In this document: piece by piece, positions 23,962-33,628 of the stretch
How positions within the stretch are numbered: position 1 is the first letter of the stretch
How the letters are laid out: every line of letters begins with the position of its first letter
Assembly: GCA_025128025.1 (NCBI GenBank)
Contig: JAHLYR010000002.1
Span: forward strand, 62,001 to 126,000
Source: Synechococcus sp. CS-1330
GTDB taxonomy: Bacteria > Cyanobacteriota > Cyanobacteriia > PCC-6307 > Cyanobiaceae
DNA: 64,000 bases
Direction: 5' to 3'
The notes under the pieces: model-generated
Databases searched by the model: none
Told to the model about the DNA's origin: nothing
Seen by the model: the letters and a program-made list of their open reading frames with translations, nothing else
Position numbers and translations under genes: made by a program

Positions 23962-25632
23962 ATGCTCCGCTCCGCCGCGATCACGCAAGGCATTCAGCGC
24001 TCCCCCAACCGCGCCATGTTGCGGGCCGTTGGCTTTGGCGATGGCGATTTCAACAAGCCGATTATTGGCGTTGCCAATGGCTACAGCACAATTACACCCT
24101 GCAACCTGGGCTTAAACGAGCTGGCTCAGCGCGCCGAGACGGCCCTTCAAGCAGCCGGTGCCATGCCCCAGATGTTTGGCACCATCACGGTGAGCGATGG
24201 CATATCAATGGGCACGGAGGGAATGAAGTATTCCCTGGTGAGCCGCGAGGTAATTGCCGATTCGATTGAAACTGCCTGCAACGCCCAAAGCATGGATGGC
24301 CTGCTGGCAATTGGTGGTTGTGACAAAAATATGCCAGGAGCAATGTTGGCCATGGCGCGCATGAATATTCCCTCAATTTTTGTTTACGGTGGCACGATTA
24401 AACCTGGCAAGCTTGGCGCCTGTGATCTCACAGTAGTAAGCGCTTTTGAGGCGGTTGGTCAATACAGCGGCGGTCGTATTGATGAGCAGGAGCTCACTGC
24501 AATTGAAAAGAATGCTTGCCCTGGTGCCGGTAGTTGCGGCGGCATGTTCACCGCTAACACCATGAGTGCCGCCTTTGAGGTGATGGGCTTAAGCCTGCCC
24601 TACAGCTCCACCATGGCTGCTGAGGATCCGGAGAAAGCAGAAAGTGCTGCCCGCAGCGCCGAGGTTTTGGTTGATGCACTGAAGGCAAACATCTTGCCTA
24701 GTGACCTACTCACCCGAGAGGCCTTCGAAAATGCCATCAGCGTGATCATGGCGGTGGGTGGCTCTACTAATTCCGTGTTGCACCTTTTGGCCGTAGCCCG
24801 CACCGCTGGAGTACCCCTAAGCATCGACGACTTTGAGACGATCCGCCAGCGGGTGCCAGTGATCTGCGATCTAAAACCCAGTGGTCGCTACGTGACCGTT
24901 GACCTTCATCAGGCCGGTGGCATACCCCAGGTGATGAAGCTGCTGCTTGATGCGGGCTTACTGCATGGCGATTGCCGCACCATCGAGGGCAAAACCCTGG
25001 CTGAGTTGTTGGCGTCTGTTCCTTCCGAGCCCCCCTCTGGACAGGATGTGATCCGTCCACTTAGCAACCCCCTATATCCAAAAGGGCACCTGGCGATTCT
25101 CAAGGGGAACTTGGCTGAAGAGGGTGCGGTAGCCAAGATCAGTGGGGTTAAAAACCCCGTTATCACCGGCCCAGCACGGGTTTTTGAAAGTGAGGAATCC
25201 TGCCTGGCCGCAATCCTTGATAAGCAGATCAACCCTGGTGATGTGGTGGTAGTGCGCAATGAGGGCCCGGTGGGTGGCCCTGGCATGAGGGAGATGCTCA
25301 GTCCCACTGCTGCAATCGTGGGGCAGGGCCTGCTCGATTCGGTGGCCCTGATCACCGATGGCCGCTTTTCAGGCGGTTCCTTCGGTCTGGTTGTGGGTCA
25401 CGTTGCACCCGAGGCTGCCGTGGGCGGCACCATCGGCCTGGTTGAGGAAGGGGACAGCATCACGGTCGATGCCATCGAATTGCTAATCCAGCTCAATGTC
25501 CCTGATGTGGAAATCGCTCGGCGGCGCTCCGCCTGGGTCAAGCCTGAGCCCCGTTATCGCACCGGGGTGCTTGGCAAATATGCCCGCCTGGTTGGCAGCA
25601 GCAGCCGGGGTGCGGTGACCGATGAGATCTGA
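23962..25632 (+). CDS. ilvD: dihydroxy-acid dehydratase
   Basis: This enzyme catalyses the third step of valine/isoleucine synthesis, removing water from 2,3-dihydroxy acids with an Fe-S cluster. The 556 residues contain the cluster cysteines in [11 protein letters not shown] and [16 protein letters not shown] and an N-terminal site near TPCNLGL; the nucleotide-like block [33 protein letters not shown] and a full C-terminal domain are also present. ATG 23962 gives [20 protein letters not shown]; the longer GTG start at 23929 adds non-conserved residues. Confidence 0.97.
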   Translation: MLRSAAITQGIQRSPNRAMLRAVGFGDGDFNKPIIGVANGYSTITPCNLGLNELAQRAETALQAAGAMPQMFGTITVSDGISMGTEGMKYSLVSREVIADSIETACNAQSMDGLLAIGGCDKNMPGAMLAMARMNIPSIFVYGGTIKPGKLGACDLTVVSAFEAVGQYSGGRIDEQELTAIEKNACPGAGSCGGMFTANTMSAAFEVMGLSLPYSSTMAAEDPEKAESAARSAEVLVDALKANILPSDLLTREAFENAISVIMAVGGSTNSVLHLLAVARTAGVPLSIDDFETIRQRVPVICDLKPSGRYVTVDLHQAGGIPQVMKLLLDAGLLHGDCRTIEGKTLAELLASVPSEPPSGQDVIRPLSNPLYPKGHLAILKGNLAEEGAVAKISGVKNPVITGPARVFESEESCLAAILDKQINPGDVVVVRNEGPVGGPGMREMLSPTAAIVGQGLLDSVALITDGRFSGGSFGLVVGHVAPEAAVGGTIGLVEEGDSITVDAIELLIQLNVPDVEIARRRSAWVKPEPRYRTGVLGKYARLVGSSSRGAVTDEI

Positions 25633-25649
25633 TGGCTGAGAGCAAGGCC

Positions 25650-26036
25650 TCAGTCCAGCGGCACTAACAGGGCCCTGAGTCTTCGTGCCAAAGCCTCCAG
25701 GGGGGCACCATCAATTGGTCGCTCGCAGCGGAGGCCTGACTCCGGCTCCATCCACACCGGATGGCTTCCCTGCCAAAGCAGGGGGCGTTGAGGGTCGTGG
25801 CACCAGGCCAGGGTGAGGTTGAGGTCTTTACCGCTGCGATAGATCTCAATTTCGAGATCGGCGTCGGGATAGCGCTCCCCATCGGCCTGTCTTACCTCCA
25901 GTCGCAAGTTGCAATCGTCGCAGCGCTGAGAGTCATCGAGGGGCAGCACGGCATGACGCAATGGCTTACGGCAGAGATCGGCGGCGGCTGCCACGAGCTG
26001 TTGCAGGTTGCTATTAACTAGCTCAGGGGTAGCCAC
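25650..26036 (-). CDS. conserved cyanobacterial protein with a CxxC motif, unknown function
   Basis: The product has about 128 residues from GTG 26036 (VATPELVNSNLQQLVAAAAD). It contains RCDDCNLRLEV, a CxxC that could bind metal or be redox-active, then GERYPDADLEIEIYRSGKDL and HPVWMEPESGLRCE. A start at 26084 would give 144 residues but overlap the preceding CIA30 gene by 62 bases; the GTG leaves a 14-base overlap. I recall similar proteins in picocyanobacteria, none characterised. It ends the gnd-pgl-CIA30 run, so it may be co-transcribed with oxidative pentose phosphate genes. Confidence 0.7.
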   Translation of the reverse strand: MATPELVNSNLQQLVAAAADLCRKPLRHAVLPLDDSQRCDDCNLRLEVRQADGERYPDADLEIEIYRSGKDLNLTLAWCHDPQRPLLWQGSHPVWMEPESGLRCERPIDGAPLEALARRLRALLVPLD

Positions 26037-26565
26037 GTACAGAGCGAAGTTGTAAGTAGATCGGACCGGCGCGGAAGCCAGCATTTAAGCCGCCATCATC
26101 GGCGAAGCGTGAATGTAAAAGCTGCAATCTAGTGATCCGACTTGGGTCAAATTTCAAGGGCAGCCCCACCGGCTTAGCGCGCACCGAGGCTCTTAGATCG
26201 GCAAAGGGAATCCTCACGAGGCTGGGCCCCTCAGGCTCCGTAGCGAATTCGATCACCCAGCGCAGGCCCCCAGGGATCAAGTTGGTGAGTCCCGCCAGAC
26301 CGTCAGCGCAGGCAACCGCCAACTTGAAGCGTCTGCCAGCACCAAGCAGCTCAAGTTCAAGCCCCTCACAATTCGAAAGATCGAGAGGGGGAGAAAACAG
26401 AGGCGAGCGGCAACTGATGAAGCCGCCTCCTTCCTCAACGAGCGTGCCTTCAAACTCAAGCCCTGTTGAGGCGATCCGGCAGTTGCCCTGGCTGCGCCCA
26501 CCCATCACGGTGTCGTTTAGGGCATGCCAGCCAATGAAGCCGTCGCCGCTGGCGATGGGAATCAC
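26023..26565 (-). CDS. CIA30/NDUFAF1-like protein
   Basis: The 180-residue protein has the CIA30 domain pattern: WHALNDTVMGGRSQGN near the start, FEGTLVEEGGGFISCRS, and the C-terminal ITRLQLLHSR. In mitochondria CIA30 is an assembly factor of respiratory complex I. Bacterial and plant members have a galactose-binding-like beta-sandwich and are less well understood; a link to NDH-1 or photosystem assembly is inference. It overlaps the pgl stop by 4 bases and runs into the CxxC protein gene. Confidence 0.85.
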   Translation of the reverse strand: MIPIASGDGFIGWHALNDTVMGGRSQGNCRIASTGLEFEGTLVEEGGGFISCRSPLFSPPLDLSNCEGLELELLGAGRRFKLAVACADGLAGLTNLIPGGLRWVIEFATEPEGPSLVRIPFADLRASVRAKPVGLPLKFDPSRITRLQLLHSRFADDGGLNAGFRAGPIYLQLRSVRGYP

Positions 26566-27302
26566 TGGCCAACTCCCGCTGCTGCTGCTTGGTCAGCAAA
26601 TATCAGCACCTCACTGGCAGGCTGCACCAGCTTGGCTGGGGTGCGCAGAGATGATTCCTCGGGGTCGAGTAACCGTTGCAGGGCCTGCACCTTGCCGGCG
26701 CCACTCACCAGGAAGACCACCAGCCGCGCTGCTGAAAGGGTCGGGGCCGTAAGGCTGACCCGGGGTAGACCCTTGCCCTCACCGAGGGTTACGGAGCGGT
26801 CCCGCACCCCCGGTGCAGCGGTGCCAGGAAACAATGAGGCGGTGTGACCATCGTCGCCGAGGCCCAACAGCACCACATCCAGCACCGGCGGGAAGTCGCC
26901 GCACAGCTGTTGCAGCAGGTCTGCGTACGCTGCCACTCCTTGCTCCGGCTTGGCGAGCTGGGTGGGAACTGCATGCAAGCAGGCCTTGCTTCCGGGGAGC
27001 TCGGCCATCAAGGTTTCCCTGAACATGCGGGCGTTACTGGAGGGGTCGTCGCTTGGTACCCAGCGCTCATCGCCGAGCAGTACATCGACCCGATCCCAGG
27101 GCAGGTGTAGCTGACCAAGGAGTCGATAGGTCGCCTTCGGTGTCTCACCGCCGGCCAGTGCTATCTGGGCGCGATCGCGCTGGGCCAATACCTGATCAAG
27201 CTCTGAGGCCAGGGCTTGGGCCGTTTGACGGGCGAGCTCAGCTGCCGACTCAGCCACCACCAGGCGATAGCGAGTGGTGGAGCCTGGAGTGATTGGGGTC
27301 AT
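26562..27302 (-). CDS. pgl: 6-phosphogluconolactonase
   Basis: This is the second step of the oxidative pentose phosphate pathway, hydrolysing 6-phosphogluconolactone. The 246 residues show the isomerase/lactonase fold motifs AQIALAGGETPKATYRLL, DRVDVLLGDERWVPSDDPSSN and the catalytic-site block VVLLGLGDDGHTASLFPG. ATG 27302 lies 4 bases past the gnd stop, placing it in one unit with gnd, which encodes the next enzyme. Confidence 0.95.
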   Translation of the reverse strand: MTPITPGSTTRYRLVVAESAAELARQTAQALASELDQVLAQRDRAQIALAGGETPKATYRLLGQLHLPWDRVDVLLGDERWVPSDDPSSNARMFRETLMAELPGSKACLHAVPTQLAKPEQGVAAYADLLQQLCGDFPPVLDVVLLGLGDDGHTASLFPGTAAPGVRDRSVTLGEGKGLPRVSLTAPTLSAARLVVFLVSGAGKVQALQRLLDPEESSLRTPAKLVQPASEVLIFADQAAAAGVGQ

Positions 27303-27306
27303 TGGC

Positions 27307-28725
27307 TCAGTCCAGCCACTCGGTGTGGAAGTTGCCAGGCTTGTCGACTCGCTCGTAGGTGTGGGAGCCAAAGCAGTCGCGCATGGCCTGCACTAGGTTT
27401 TGGGGCAGGCGGGCGCTGCGGTAGCTGTCGATGTAATCGAGGGTGCTGCTCAGGCAAGGCACGGGAATACCCGCCAGGGCCGCACCGGCAACCACCTGCC
27501 GGAGGCCCGGCAGACGCCTGTTGATCTGCTCGGCAAACCAGGGGTCGAGCATGAGGTTGGCCAGGTTGGGGTTGGTGCCATAGGCATCTTGGATTCGTTG
27601 CAGCAAGCGGGCCCGGATGATGCAGCCCCCTTTCCAGATCTGGCCGATAGCTGAAAAATTTAGGTTGTAATTGTGCAGCTTTGAGGCTTCCTGCAGCAGG
27701 GCCATGCCCTGGCCGTAGCTGACGATGCAGGCGGCAATGCAGGCATCGCGCAGGGGAGCCAATTCATCTGCCACGCTACCCAGATTAAAGCTGTGGGCGG
27801 CAGGCTCTGGCAGCAGGGCGCCCGCTTCGAGTCGCTCGGAGCGCAGCGAGCTCAGCACTCGGGCATTAAGGGCGGCATAGATGGTTGGCACGGGTACACC
27901 CATCTCCAGGGCGCTCACCACGGTCCAAAGACCAGTGCCCTTCTGGCCAGCCGCATCCACGATCGCCTCCACCAGATCGGCACCGGTTTCGGGATCCTTG
28001 GTGCGCAGGCAAACCTCGGTGATCTCCACCAGGAATGAGGCCAACTCCTCGGTTTGATTCCAGCTGGCTAGAACGTCGGCCATCTGATCGCCGTTCAGTC
28101 CGCCAACCCGCTTCATCAGGTCGTAGGCCTCAGCCAGGATCTGCTCAATGCCGTATTCGATGCCGTTGTGCACCGTTTTGACGAAGTGACCAGCGCCACC
28201 GGGGCCGATGTAGGTCACACAGGGACCATCGTCGACCTGGGCTGCCATCTTGCGCACCAGCGGTTCGATGGCGTCGTAGGCCGCCTTGGTGCCACCGGGC
28301 ATCATGCTTGGTCCTTCCAGGGCGCCTTTGGCGCCACCGGAGACGCCCATGCCGATGTAGCCGAAGCTCTTGCTCTCCAGCTCGGCAACGCGCCGTTCCG
28401 TATCGGCGTAGAGAGAATTGCCGCCGTCAATCAGCAGGTCACCCTCCTCAAGGAAGGGGGAGATCGCCGCAATTGTGTCGTCGACGGGCTGGCCCGCCTT
28501 GACCATCATCAGGATTCGGCGTGGACGCTCCAGGGTCGCCACGAACTCCTCAAGGGTCGCGGCACCAACGATGTCCTTGCCGGCGCCACGACCTGCCAAA
28601 AACTCATCGGTTTTGGCCTTGGTGCGATTGAACACAACTGAGGAGTAGCCGTTGCGCTCAGCATTGAGGACGAGGTTTTCCCCCATCACTCCCAAACCGA
28701 TCAGGCCGAAATGCGCCTTACCCAT
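27307..28725 (-). CDS. gnd: 6-phosphogluconate dehydrogenase (decarboxylating)
   Basis: This enzyme converts 6-phosphogluconate to ribulose 5-phosphate, producing NADPH. It has 472 residues: the dinucleotide fold GLIGLGVMGENLVLNAE with the NADP-type arginine in FNRTKAKTDEFL; the substrate segments MGVSGGAKGALEGPSMMPGG (trimmed to its core) and HFVKTVHNGIEYG; and the C-terminal dimerisation tail (RDCFGSHTYERVDKPGNFHT). Length and motifs are complete. It is the main dark-phase NADPH source together with pgl downstream. Confidence 0.97.
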   Translation of the reverse strand: MGKAHFGLIGLGVMGENLVLNAERNGYSSVVFNRTKAKTDEFLAGRGAGKDIVGAATLEEFVATLERPRRILMMVKAGQPVDDTIAAISPFLEEGDLLIDGGNSLYADTERRVAELESKSFGYIGMGVSGGAKGALEGPSMMPGGTKAAYDAIEPLVRKMAAQVDDGPCVTYIGPGGAGHFVKTVHNGIEYGIEQILAEAYDLMKRVGGLNGDQMADVLASWNQTEELASFLVEITEVCLRTKDPETGADLVEAIVDAAGQKGTGLWTVVSALEMGVPVPTIYAALNARVLSSLRSERLEAGALLPEPAAHSFNLGSVADELAPLRDACIAACIVSYGQGMALLQEASKLHNYNLNFSAIGQIWKGGCIIRARLLQRIQDAYGTNPNLANLMLDPWFAEQINRRLPGLRQVVAGAALAGIPVPCLSSTLDYIDSYRSARLPQNLVQAMRDCFGSHTYERVDKPGNFHTEWLD

Positions 28726-28802
28726 GACTGAATTTGAAGCTTTTGGCGACAGTGTGGCGAAGCGTGCTGGTCAGCCCAGGCATCCGTCACAACTTGGTGG
28801 CA

Positions 28803-28840
28803 AAGGTGTCAGCAACTCCTGGTTTTTGGCCTGACACCTT
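28803..28840 (-). terminator. inverted repeat after glgC, probable terminator
   Basis: AAGGTGTCAG and CTGACACCTT form a perfect 10-bp stem with an 18-base loop, 16 bases past the glgC stop in the glgC-gnd gap. Only a short T-rich sequence follows on the minus strand, so termination may be weak or the hairpin may stabilise the mRNA. Confidence 0.55.
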
Positions 28841-28855
28841 GGCAGCTTCCCTTGC

Positions 28856-30151
28856 TCAGATCACCGTGCCGTCAGCGATGGTGCCATTTTTGACAACCAC
28901 CACAATGCCGTTGCGGATGTAGAAATTGAGCTCCGGACGGTCAGCTTCCTCGACGTGGTCCTTGTTGACGATCGTGACGTTGTTTCCGATCCGCACGTTC
29001 TTGTCGAGGATGGCCCGTTTAACAGTGGTTCCCCTGCCCACACCCAGGGGGATGCCACCACGCTCGCGCAGTACTAGGCGCTCCTCGGAAGACTCGAAGT
29101 AGTCGGCTCCCATCACCAGAGTGTCCTGAAGCACCACCTCGTCTTCAACGCGGGAGCGCACACCCAGTACGCAGTGGTGAATGCTGCAGGCTTTGAGCAG
29201 GGACCCCTCACCGATGATCGAGGCGGTTACCTGGGCGTCCTGCAACTTGCTGGGGGGCAAATAGCGGGGCCTGGTGTAAATCGGGAACTTCTCGTCGTAA
29301 AAGGAGAAGGCCGGGTTGGGTTGATCGGTAAGCGCCAGGTTGGCTTCATAGAAGGCGCCGATAGTACCAATGTCCTCCCAGTAGTCGTCAAAGAGGAAGC
29401 TTTGGAGCCGGTCACCGCGGGCCAGGGAGGCGGGGATGATCTCTTTGCCAAAGTCTGTTGAGGAGGGGTTGCTGCTCAGCAGGTCAAAGAGGGTGTCGCG
29501 GCTGAATACATAGATGCCCATCGAGGCGAGGTAGGGGCGCTTGGCTGCCTCCTCCGCCGAGAGGCCAAGGGCCTGGGTGTCGACTCGCATCGTCTCAAGC
29601 TCCGCACCCTTGGGCTTCTCGCGAAACTCCTGGATGCGCCCATCACCGCTGGTGCGCATCAGGCCAAAGCCTTCGGCTTGAGCGGGGTCCACGGGCAAGG
29701 CACCCACAGTGAGCTGGGCGCCGGTGTCGATGTGGTGCTGAACAAAACGGCTGTAGTCCATCCGGTAGAGCTGGTCACCAGAAAGAATCAGATAGTGGTC
29801 CACGTCCCATTCGTGGAAAAGCCACTGGTATTTACGGACTGCATCCGCCGTGCCCTCAAACCAGCTTGGGCTTTCTGGGGTCTGCTGGGCTGCCAGTACC
29901 TCCACAAAGCCTTGGCCAAATCCAGCCGAAAGGTTGTAGCTCATCGTCAGGTGACGATTCAGCGACGCACTATTGAACTGGGTAAGTACATATATTTTGT
30001 TAATTTCTGAATTAATGCAATTGCTGATTGGAATATCAATTAGCCGATACTTACCTGCCAGTGGCACTGCTGGCTTGGCCCGCATTTTTGTCAAGGGGTA
30101 AAGGCGGGTACCAGCACCACCTCCCAGAATTATCGCCAGTACACGCTTCAT
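28856..30151 (-). CDS. glgC: glucose-1-phosphate adenylyltransferase
   Basis: This enzyme makes ADP-glucose for glycogen synthesis and is the regulated step of carbon storage. The 431 residues have the start [20 protein letters not shown], the nucleotidyltransferase core ([30 protein letters not shown]), and a left-handed beta-helix C terminus ending [13 protein letters not shown], which carries the 3-phosphoglycerate activation site in cyanobacterial enzymes. The codons for about residues 34-57 are strikingly AT-rich (29981-30050, about 29% G+C) compared with the rest of the gene. Confidence 0.97.
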   Translation of the reverse strand: MKRVLAIILGGGAGTRLYPLTKMRAKPAVPLAGKYRLIDIPISNCINSEINKIYVLTQFNSASLNRHLTMSYNLSAGFGQGFVEVLAAQQTPESPSWFEGTADAVRKYQWLFHEWDVDHYLILSGDQLYRMDYSRFVQHHIDTGAQLTVGALPVDPAQAEGFGLMRTSGDGRIQEFREKPKGAELETMRVDTQALGLSAEEAAKRPYLASMGIYVFSRDTLFDLLSSNPSSTDFGKEIIPASLARGDRLQSFLFDDYWEDIGTIGAFYEANLALTDQPNPAFSFYDEKFPIYTRPRYLPPSKLQDAQVTASIIGEGSLLKACSIHHCVLGVRSRVEDEVVLQDTLVMGADYFESSEERLVLRERGGIPLGVGRGTTVKRAILDKNVRIGNNVTIVNKDHVEEADRPELNFYIRNGIVVVVKNGTIADGTVI

Positions 30152-30265
30152 AAATCCTGCTACCAGCGGGTCTCGGGGCTGACCGTACTTGAGCGTCCTG
30201 CTATTGGGCGAGCCTTTTGATCTCCTGCGGCACGAACTGTTGCAGTGCCCAAGGCTGGGGCTGGT

Positions 30266-31576
30266 TCAAAGCTCTGGCGGACGCTCCTGCAGCTCAAACA
30301 GATCCTCGAGGACTCTCATGGCGCTGTGGCGCTGCTGGCGCGGTTGGGGGGCCCGCAGGTTGGTAACAGGGGTGTGCAAGATCTTGTTGATGATGCCCTT
30401 GCTGAGGGCTTCAACCACCTTGCGCTCCCGGGCTGAAAGGTCTGGACCCATGCGGCTTAGGGCCTTCTGGAGCTCCTGCTCACGGATGTCTTCCAGCTGG
30501 CGCCTTAGCCGGTTTACAACCGGCACCGCTTCAAGCCCGTCCCACCATTCCAGGAAGGCACGAGACTCCTCCTGCAGCAGCCCTTCGGCCTCAGCCGCCA
30601 TTTCGCGCCGCGCCTCCTGGTTGCGGTTTACCACCTCCTGCAAATCATCAACGTCGTAGGACTGCACGCCGGGGAGGCCAGCGGTATCGGCCGAAATGTT
30701 TCGGGGTACGCCGATGTCTACCAGCATCAAGCTGGAGCGGCGATTCAGTCCGCTGAGCCTCTCCGCTGTGATGATTGGTGTGTCAGCAGCGGTGCTGGTG
30801 AAAACCAGCGAGCAGGTGCTGAGGCAATGGTCCAAGTCGTCGAGGGGACGGCACTGAACTGGCAGTGCTGGGAAGTCAGCGGCCAGTAGTTCCGCCTTGC
30901 TAACCGTGCGGTTGAGCAGCACAAGCCCCTTACAGCCCTTGGCCTGAAGGTGCTGTAGCAGCAGCCGGGCCATGCGCCCTGCTCCCACCACGGCCACCTG
31001 CTCCTGATCAAGGGTCACCAGCTCATCGAGGCCTCGAGCTTGGCCCACCTTGAGCTGGGCCAGCTCTACAGCCGCTGAGCTAATCGAGACAGCGCCGGTC
31101 CCGAGGTTGGTTTCTGTACGTACCCGCTTGCCGGTGCTAACCGCCTGGGTAAGCAGCCGATTGAGGATTGGGCCAACGGAGTGGTGCTCCTGGCCAAGCC
31201 TCACCATCTTTTTTACTTGAGAGAGGATTTGCCCCTCCCCAAGCACTAGGGAATCGAGGCCTGCTGAAACCCTCAGCAGGTGGCTGATCGCCTCCTCGTG
31301 GTGAAAGGTAAATAAATGAGGTGTGAGCTCCTCTACCGCCAAGCCAGAGAGCTGGCTTAAGAAAGCTCCGACAGCGGAAATACCCTGCTCCGGGTGTCGA
31401 AGCAGGGTATATATCTCCAGCCGATTGCAGGTGCTGAGGATGGATGCCTCCAGCACTTGATCGTCGGCCCGCAGCTGCTGCAGCGAAGCCTCCATGGTTT
31501 GTTCAGGGATGCTGAGGCGCTCCCGGATCTCCACTGGAGCCGTGCGATGACTGAGGCCGACGACGGCAATGTGCAT
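30266..31576 (-). CDS. hemA: glutamyl-tRNA reductase
   Basis: This is the first committed step of heme, chlorophyll and bilin synthesis, reducing glutamyl-tRNA to glutamate-1-semialdehyde. It has 436 residues: the start MHIAVVGLSHRTAPVEIRER, the catalytic cysteine in ILSTCNRLEIY, the NADPH-binding VAVVGAGRMARLLLQHL, and a C-terminal dimerisation helix region. It lies 35 bases downstream of glpX and upstream of glgC on the same strand. Confidence 0.96.
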   Translation of the reverse strand: MHIAVVGLSHRTAPVEIRERLSIPEQTMEASLQQLRADDQVLEASILSTCNRLEIYTLLRHPEQGISAVGAFLSQLSGLAVEELTPHLFTFHHEEAISHLLRVSAGLDSLVLGEGQILSQVKKMVRLGQEHHSVGPILNRLLTQAVSTGKRVRTETNLGTGAVSISSAAVELAQLKVGQARGLDELVTLDQEQVAVVGAGRMARLLLQHLQAKGCKGLVLLNRTVSKAELLAADFPALPVQCRPLDDLDHCLSTCSLVFTSTAADTPIITAERLSGLNRRSSLMLVDIGVPRNISADTAGLPGVQSYDVDDLQEVVNRNQEARREMAAEAEGLLQEESRAFLEWWDGLEAVPVVNRLRRQLEDIREQELQKALSRMGPDLSARERKVVEALSKGIINKILHTPVTNLRAPQPRQQRHSAMRVLEDLFELQERPPEL

Positions 31577-31611
31577 GGAGGCTGGCTGGGGTGCTCGGAC
31601 TGCTGCGGGCG

Positions 31612-32616
31612 TCAGCTCAGCGCGATGCTCTGGGCTCCATCCTTCATGTGAATGGTATTGGTAAAGCGAGCGGTGTTGTCCAGGTTGCTGATCACCAGGG
31701 AGCTGGTGCGGGTGCAGTCCTTCTCGAACTTGACGCCGTGGAACAGCAGGCCATCGGTGATGCCACTGCCAGCGAAGACCACGTTTTCACCGGAAGCAAG
31801 CTCCTCTGCTTCGTAGATCTTGTCGACGTCGGTGATGCCCATCTCGTTGAGACGAGCGATGTTGCCTTCCTTGGTGTAGTCGGCCCACTCAGAGGTCTGA
31901 GCCACGGCAGGGTCGTACACGAGCTGGCCCTGGAAGTGACCGCCAAGGGCGCGCATGGCTGCGGCGGAGATCACACCTTCAGGGGCTGCGCCGATGCCCA
32001 TCAGGCAATGGGTGCCGGTGCCTGCAAAACCGCAGGCGATGGCAGCCTGAACGTCACCGTCCGAGATGGGTTGAATCCTGGCGCCAGTGGCCCGGATCTC
32101 GGCGATCAGGTCCTTGTGACGAGCGCGGTCCATCACGACGATGGTGAGTTCGCTGGCGGCAAGTCCAAGGCACTCGCTGAGGATCTTGATGTTCTCGGTG
32201 GCCGACTTACGGATGTCCACCTTGCCCTTGGCTGCCGGGGGCGCAGCCAGTTTCTTCATGTAGAAGTCGGGAGCGTTGAAAAGTCCGCCGCGATCAGAAG
32301 CGGCTAGCACCGCCATGGAGCCGCGCTGGCTGTTGGCGCAAAGGTTGGTGCCTTCGCAGGGATCAACGGCGAAATCAACGCCGGGACCGGTCCCACTGCC
32401 TACTTCTTCGCCGATGTAGAGCATGGGGGCTTCATCGCGTTCGCCCTCACCGATGACGATGCGGCCCTGCATCTGGATGAGGCCCATGCGGGTGCGCATG
32501 GCCTCAACTGCTGCAGCGTCAGCTTCATCTTTTTTGCCCAGGCCGGTCAGTTCGGCAGAGGCGATGGCAGCTTGCTCAACGACCTCGAGAATTTCCTGGA
32601 TGAGGGTGCGATCCAC
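31612..32616 (-). CDS. glpX: fructose-1,6-/sedoheptulose-1,7-bisphosphatase class II
   Basis: This cyanobacterial bifunctional phosphatase of the Calvin cycle is related to GlpX. The 334 residues contain the metal-binding blocks [20 protein letters not shown] and [15 protein letters not shown], the substrate segment [19 protein letters not shown], and the C-terminal DLDNTARF-type end ([18 protein letters not shown], in part). It is transcribed divergently from rpe, another Calvin-cycle gene, across a 202-base gap that probably holds both promoters. Confidence 0.96.
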   Translation of the reverse strand: MDRTLIQEILEVVEQAAIASAELTGLGKKDEADAAAVEAMRTRMGLIQMQGRIVIGEGERDEAPMLYIGEEVGSGTGPGVDFAVDPCEGTNLCANSQRGSMAVLAASDRGGLFNAPDFYMKKLAAPPAAKGKVDIRKSATENIKILSECLGLAASELTIVVMDRARHKDLIAEIRATGARIQPISDGDVQAAIACGFAGTGTHCLMGIGAAPEGVISAAAMRALGGHFQGQLVYDPAVAQTSEWADYTKEGNIARLNEMGITDVDKIYEAEELASGENVVFAGSGITDGLLFHGVKFEKDCTRTSSLVISNLDNTARFTNTIHMKDGAQSIALS

Positions 32617-32818
32617 GGTGATCCGGCAGGGGAATGGGCTTCAGTAATGGAGTAGGCCGGGCGGGACACGGGGTCAGAATCCTGCTGCTGCCAAGCCTTT
32701 CGAAGATGAAGCGGCCGCAACTGTATCAGTGCCCGCGGCCATGGGACCTAGGGGCGGCTCAATGCTTGTCAGCAGACCACTTCCTACAATCCAAAGCCAC
32801 CCGATCGGTTGATCCAGC

Positions 32819-33493
32819 ATGAGTGCCAAATCCCTGGTGATCTCCCCGTCAATTCTGTCCGCCGATTTCTCCCGTCTCGGCGACGACGTGCGTGCTGTCG
32901 ATCAAGCTGGTGCCGACTGGATCCACGTTGACGTGATGGATGGCCGGTTTGTGCCGAACATCACCATTGGACCCTTAATCGTGCAGGCGTTGCGGCCCGT
33001 AACCACCAAGACCCTCGACGTTCACCTAATGATCGTTGAGCCCGAGCGATACGTGGCTGATTTTGCCAAAGCTGGCGCCGACATCATTTCTGTGCAGGTT
33101 GAGGCTTGCCCCCACCTGCATCGCAACCTTGCCCAGATCAAGGATCTTGGCAAACTCGCTGGTGCCGTGCTCAACCCCAGCACCCCTCTAGACACGCTGG
33201 ACTACTGCCTGGAGCTCTGCGATCTAGTGCTGATCATGAGTGTCAACCCGGGCTTCGGTGGCCAGAGCTTCATCGACAACCAGGTACAAAAGATTCGCGA
33301 CCTGCGCCGCATGTGCGATGAGCGTGGCCTGGATCCCTGGATTGAAGTGGATGGCGGCATCAAGGCAGATAACGCCTGGAAAGTAATTGAAGCGGGCGCC
33401 AATGCCATCGTTAGCGGTTCTGGTATTTTCAACCAGCCTGATTACGCCGCAGCAATCACCGGTATTCGCAACAGCAAGCGTCTAGGGGCATGA
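32819..33493 (+). CDS. rpe: ribulose-phosphate 3-epimerase
   Basis: This enzyme interconverts ribulose 5-phosphate and xylulose 5-phosphate in the Calvin and pentose phosphate cycles. The 224-residue TIM barrel has [16 protein letters not shown], the metal/catalytic residues in [15 protein letters not shown] and [22 protein letters not shown], and the phosphate-binding end [10 protein letters not shown]...IVSGSGIF. A tandem repeat and a G/C hairpin lie just after the stop. Confidence 0.97.
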   Translation: MSAKSLVISPSILSADFSRLGDDVRAVDQAGADWIHVDVMDGRFVPNITIGPLIVQALRPVTTKTLDVHLMIVEPERYVADFAKAGADIISVQVEACPHLHRNLAQIKDLGKLAGAVLNPSTPLDTLDYCLELCDLVLIMSVNPGFGGQSFIDNQVQKIRDLRRMCDERGLDPWIEVDGGIKADNAWKVIEAGANAIVSGSGIFNQPDYAAAITGIRNSKRLGA

Positions 33494-33504
33494 GCATCAG
33501 AACT

Positions 33505-33552
33505 GGTTCGCAAGCCAGTTCACAAGCCAATTCAGAATCCAGTTCGCAATCC
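33505..33552 (+). repeat. four exact-length tandem 12-bp repeats
   Basis: Four consecutive 12-bp units follow the rpe stop: GGTTCGCAAGCC, AGTTCACAAGCC, AATTCAGAATCC and AGTTCGCAATCC (consensus near AGTTCRCAAKCC). They run directly into the C-run of the next hairpin. No protein frame is implied. A possible replication-slippage product or a small repeat family; I cannot tell which. Confidence 0.8.
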
Positions 33553-33579
33553 CCCCCCCGCGCATGTGTGCGGGGGGGG
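33552..33579. terminator. G/C-homopolymer hairpin between rpe and ccsA
   Basis: CCCCCCCCGC (33552-33561) pairs perfectly with GCGGGGGGGG (33570-33579) around an 8-base loop; a G-U and a C-G pair could extend it to 12 bp. It sits between convergent rpe and ccsA and could end both transcripts, but no T-run follows on either strand. Confidence 0.6.
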
Positions 33580-33628
33580 ATCAAATAGGTTTAGTTCCTA
33601 TCTGTAGTTGAGCAAACGGGCTTATGCC

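Noticed and set aside
31591-32307. 238-residue open frame on the plus strand
   Set aside because: Antisense to glpX, whose motifs are complete; the frame is a composition artefact.
33551-33579. Homopolymer C and G runs as a phase-variable switch
   Set aside because: The runs are outside any reading frame and not in an obvious promoter spacer, so slippage would not switch a gene.
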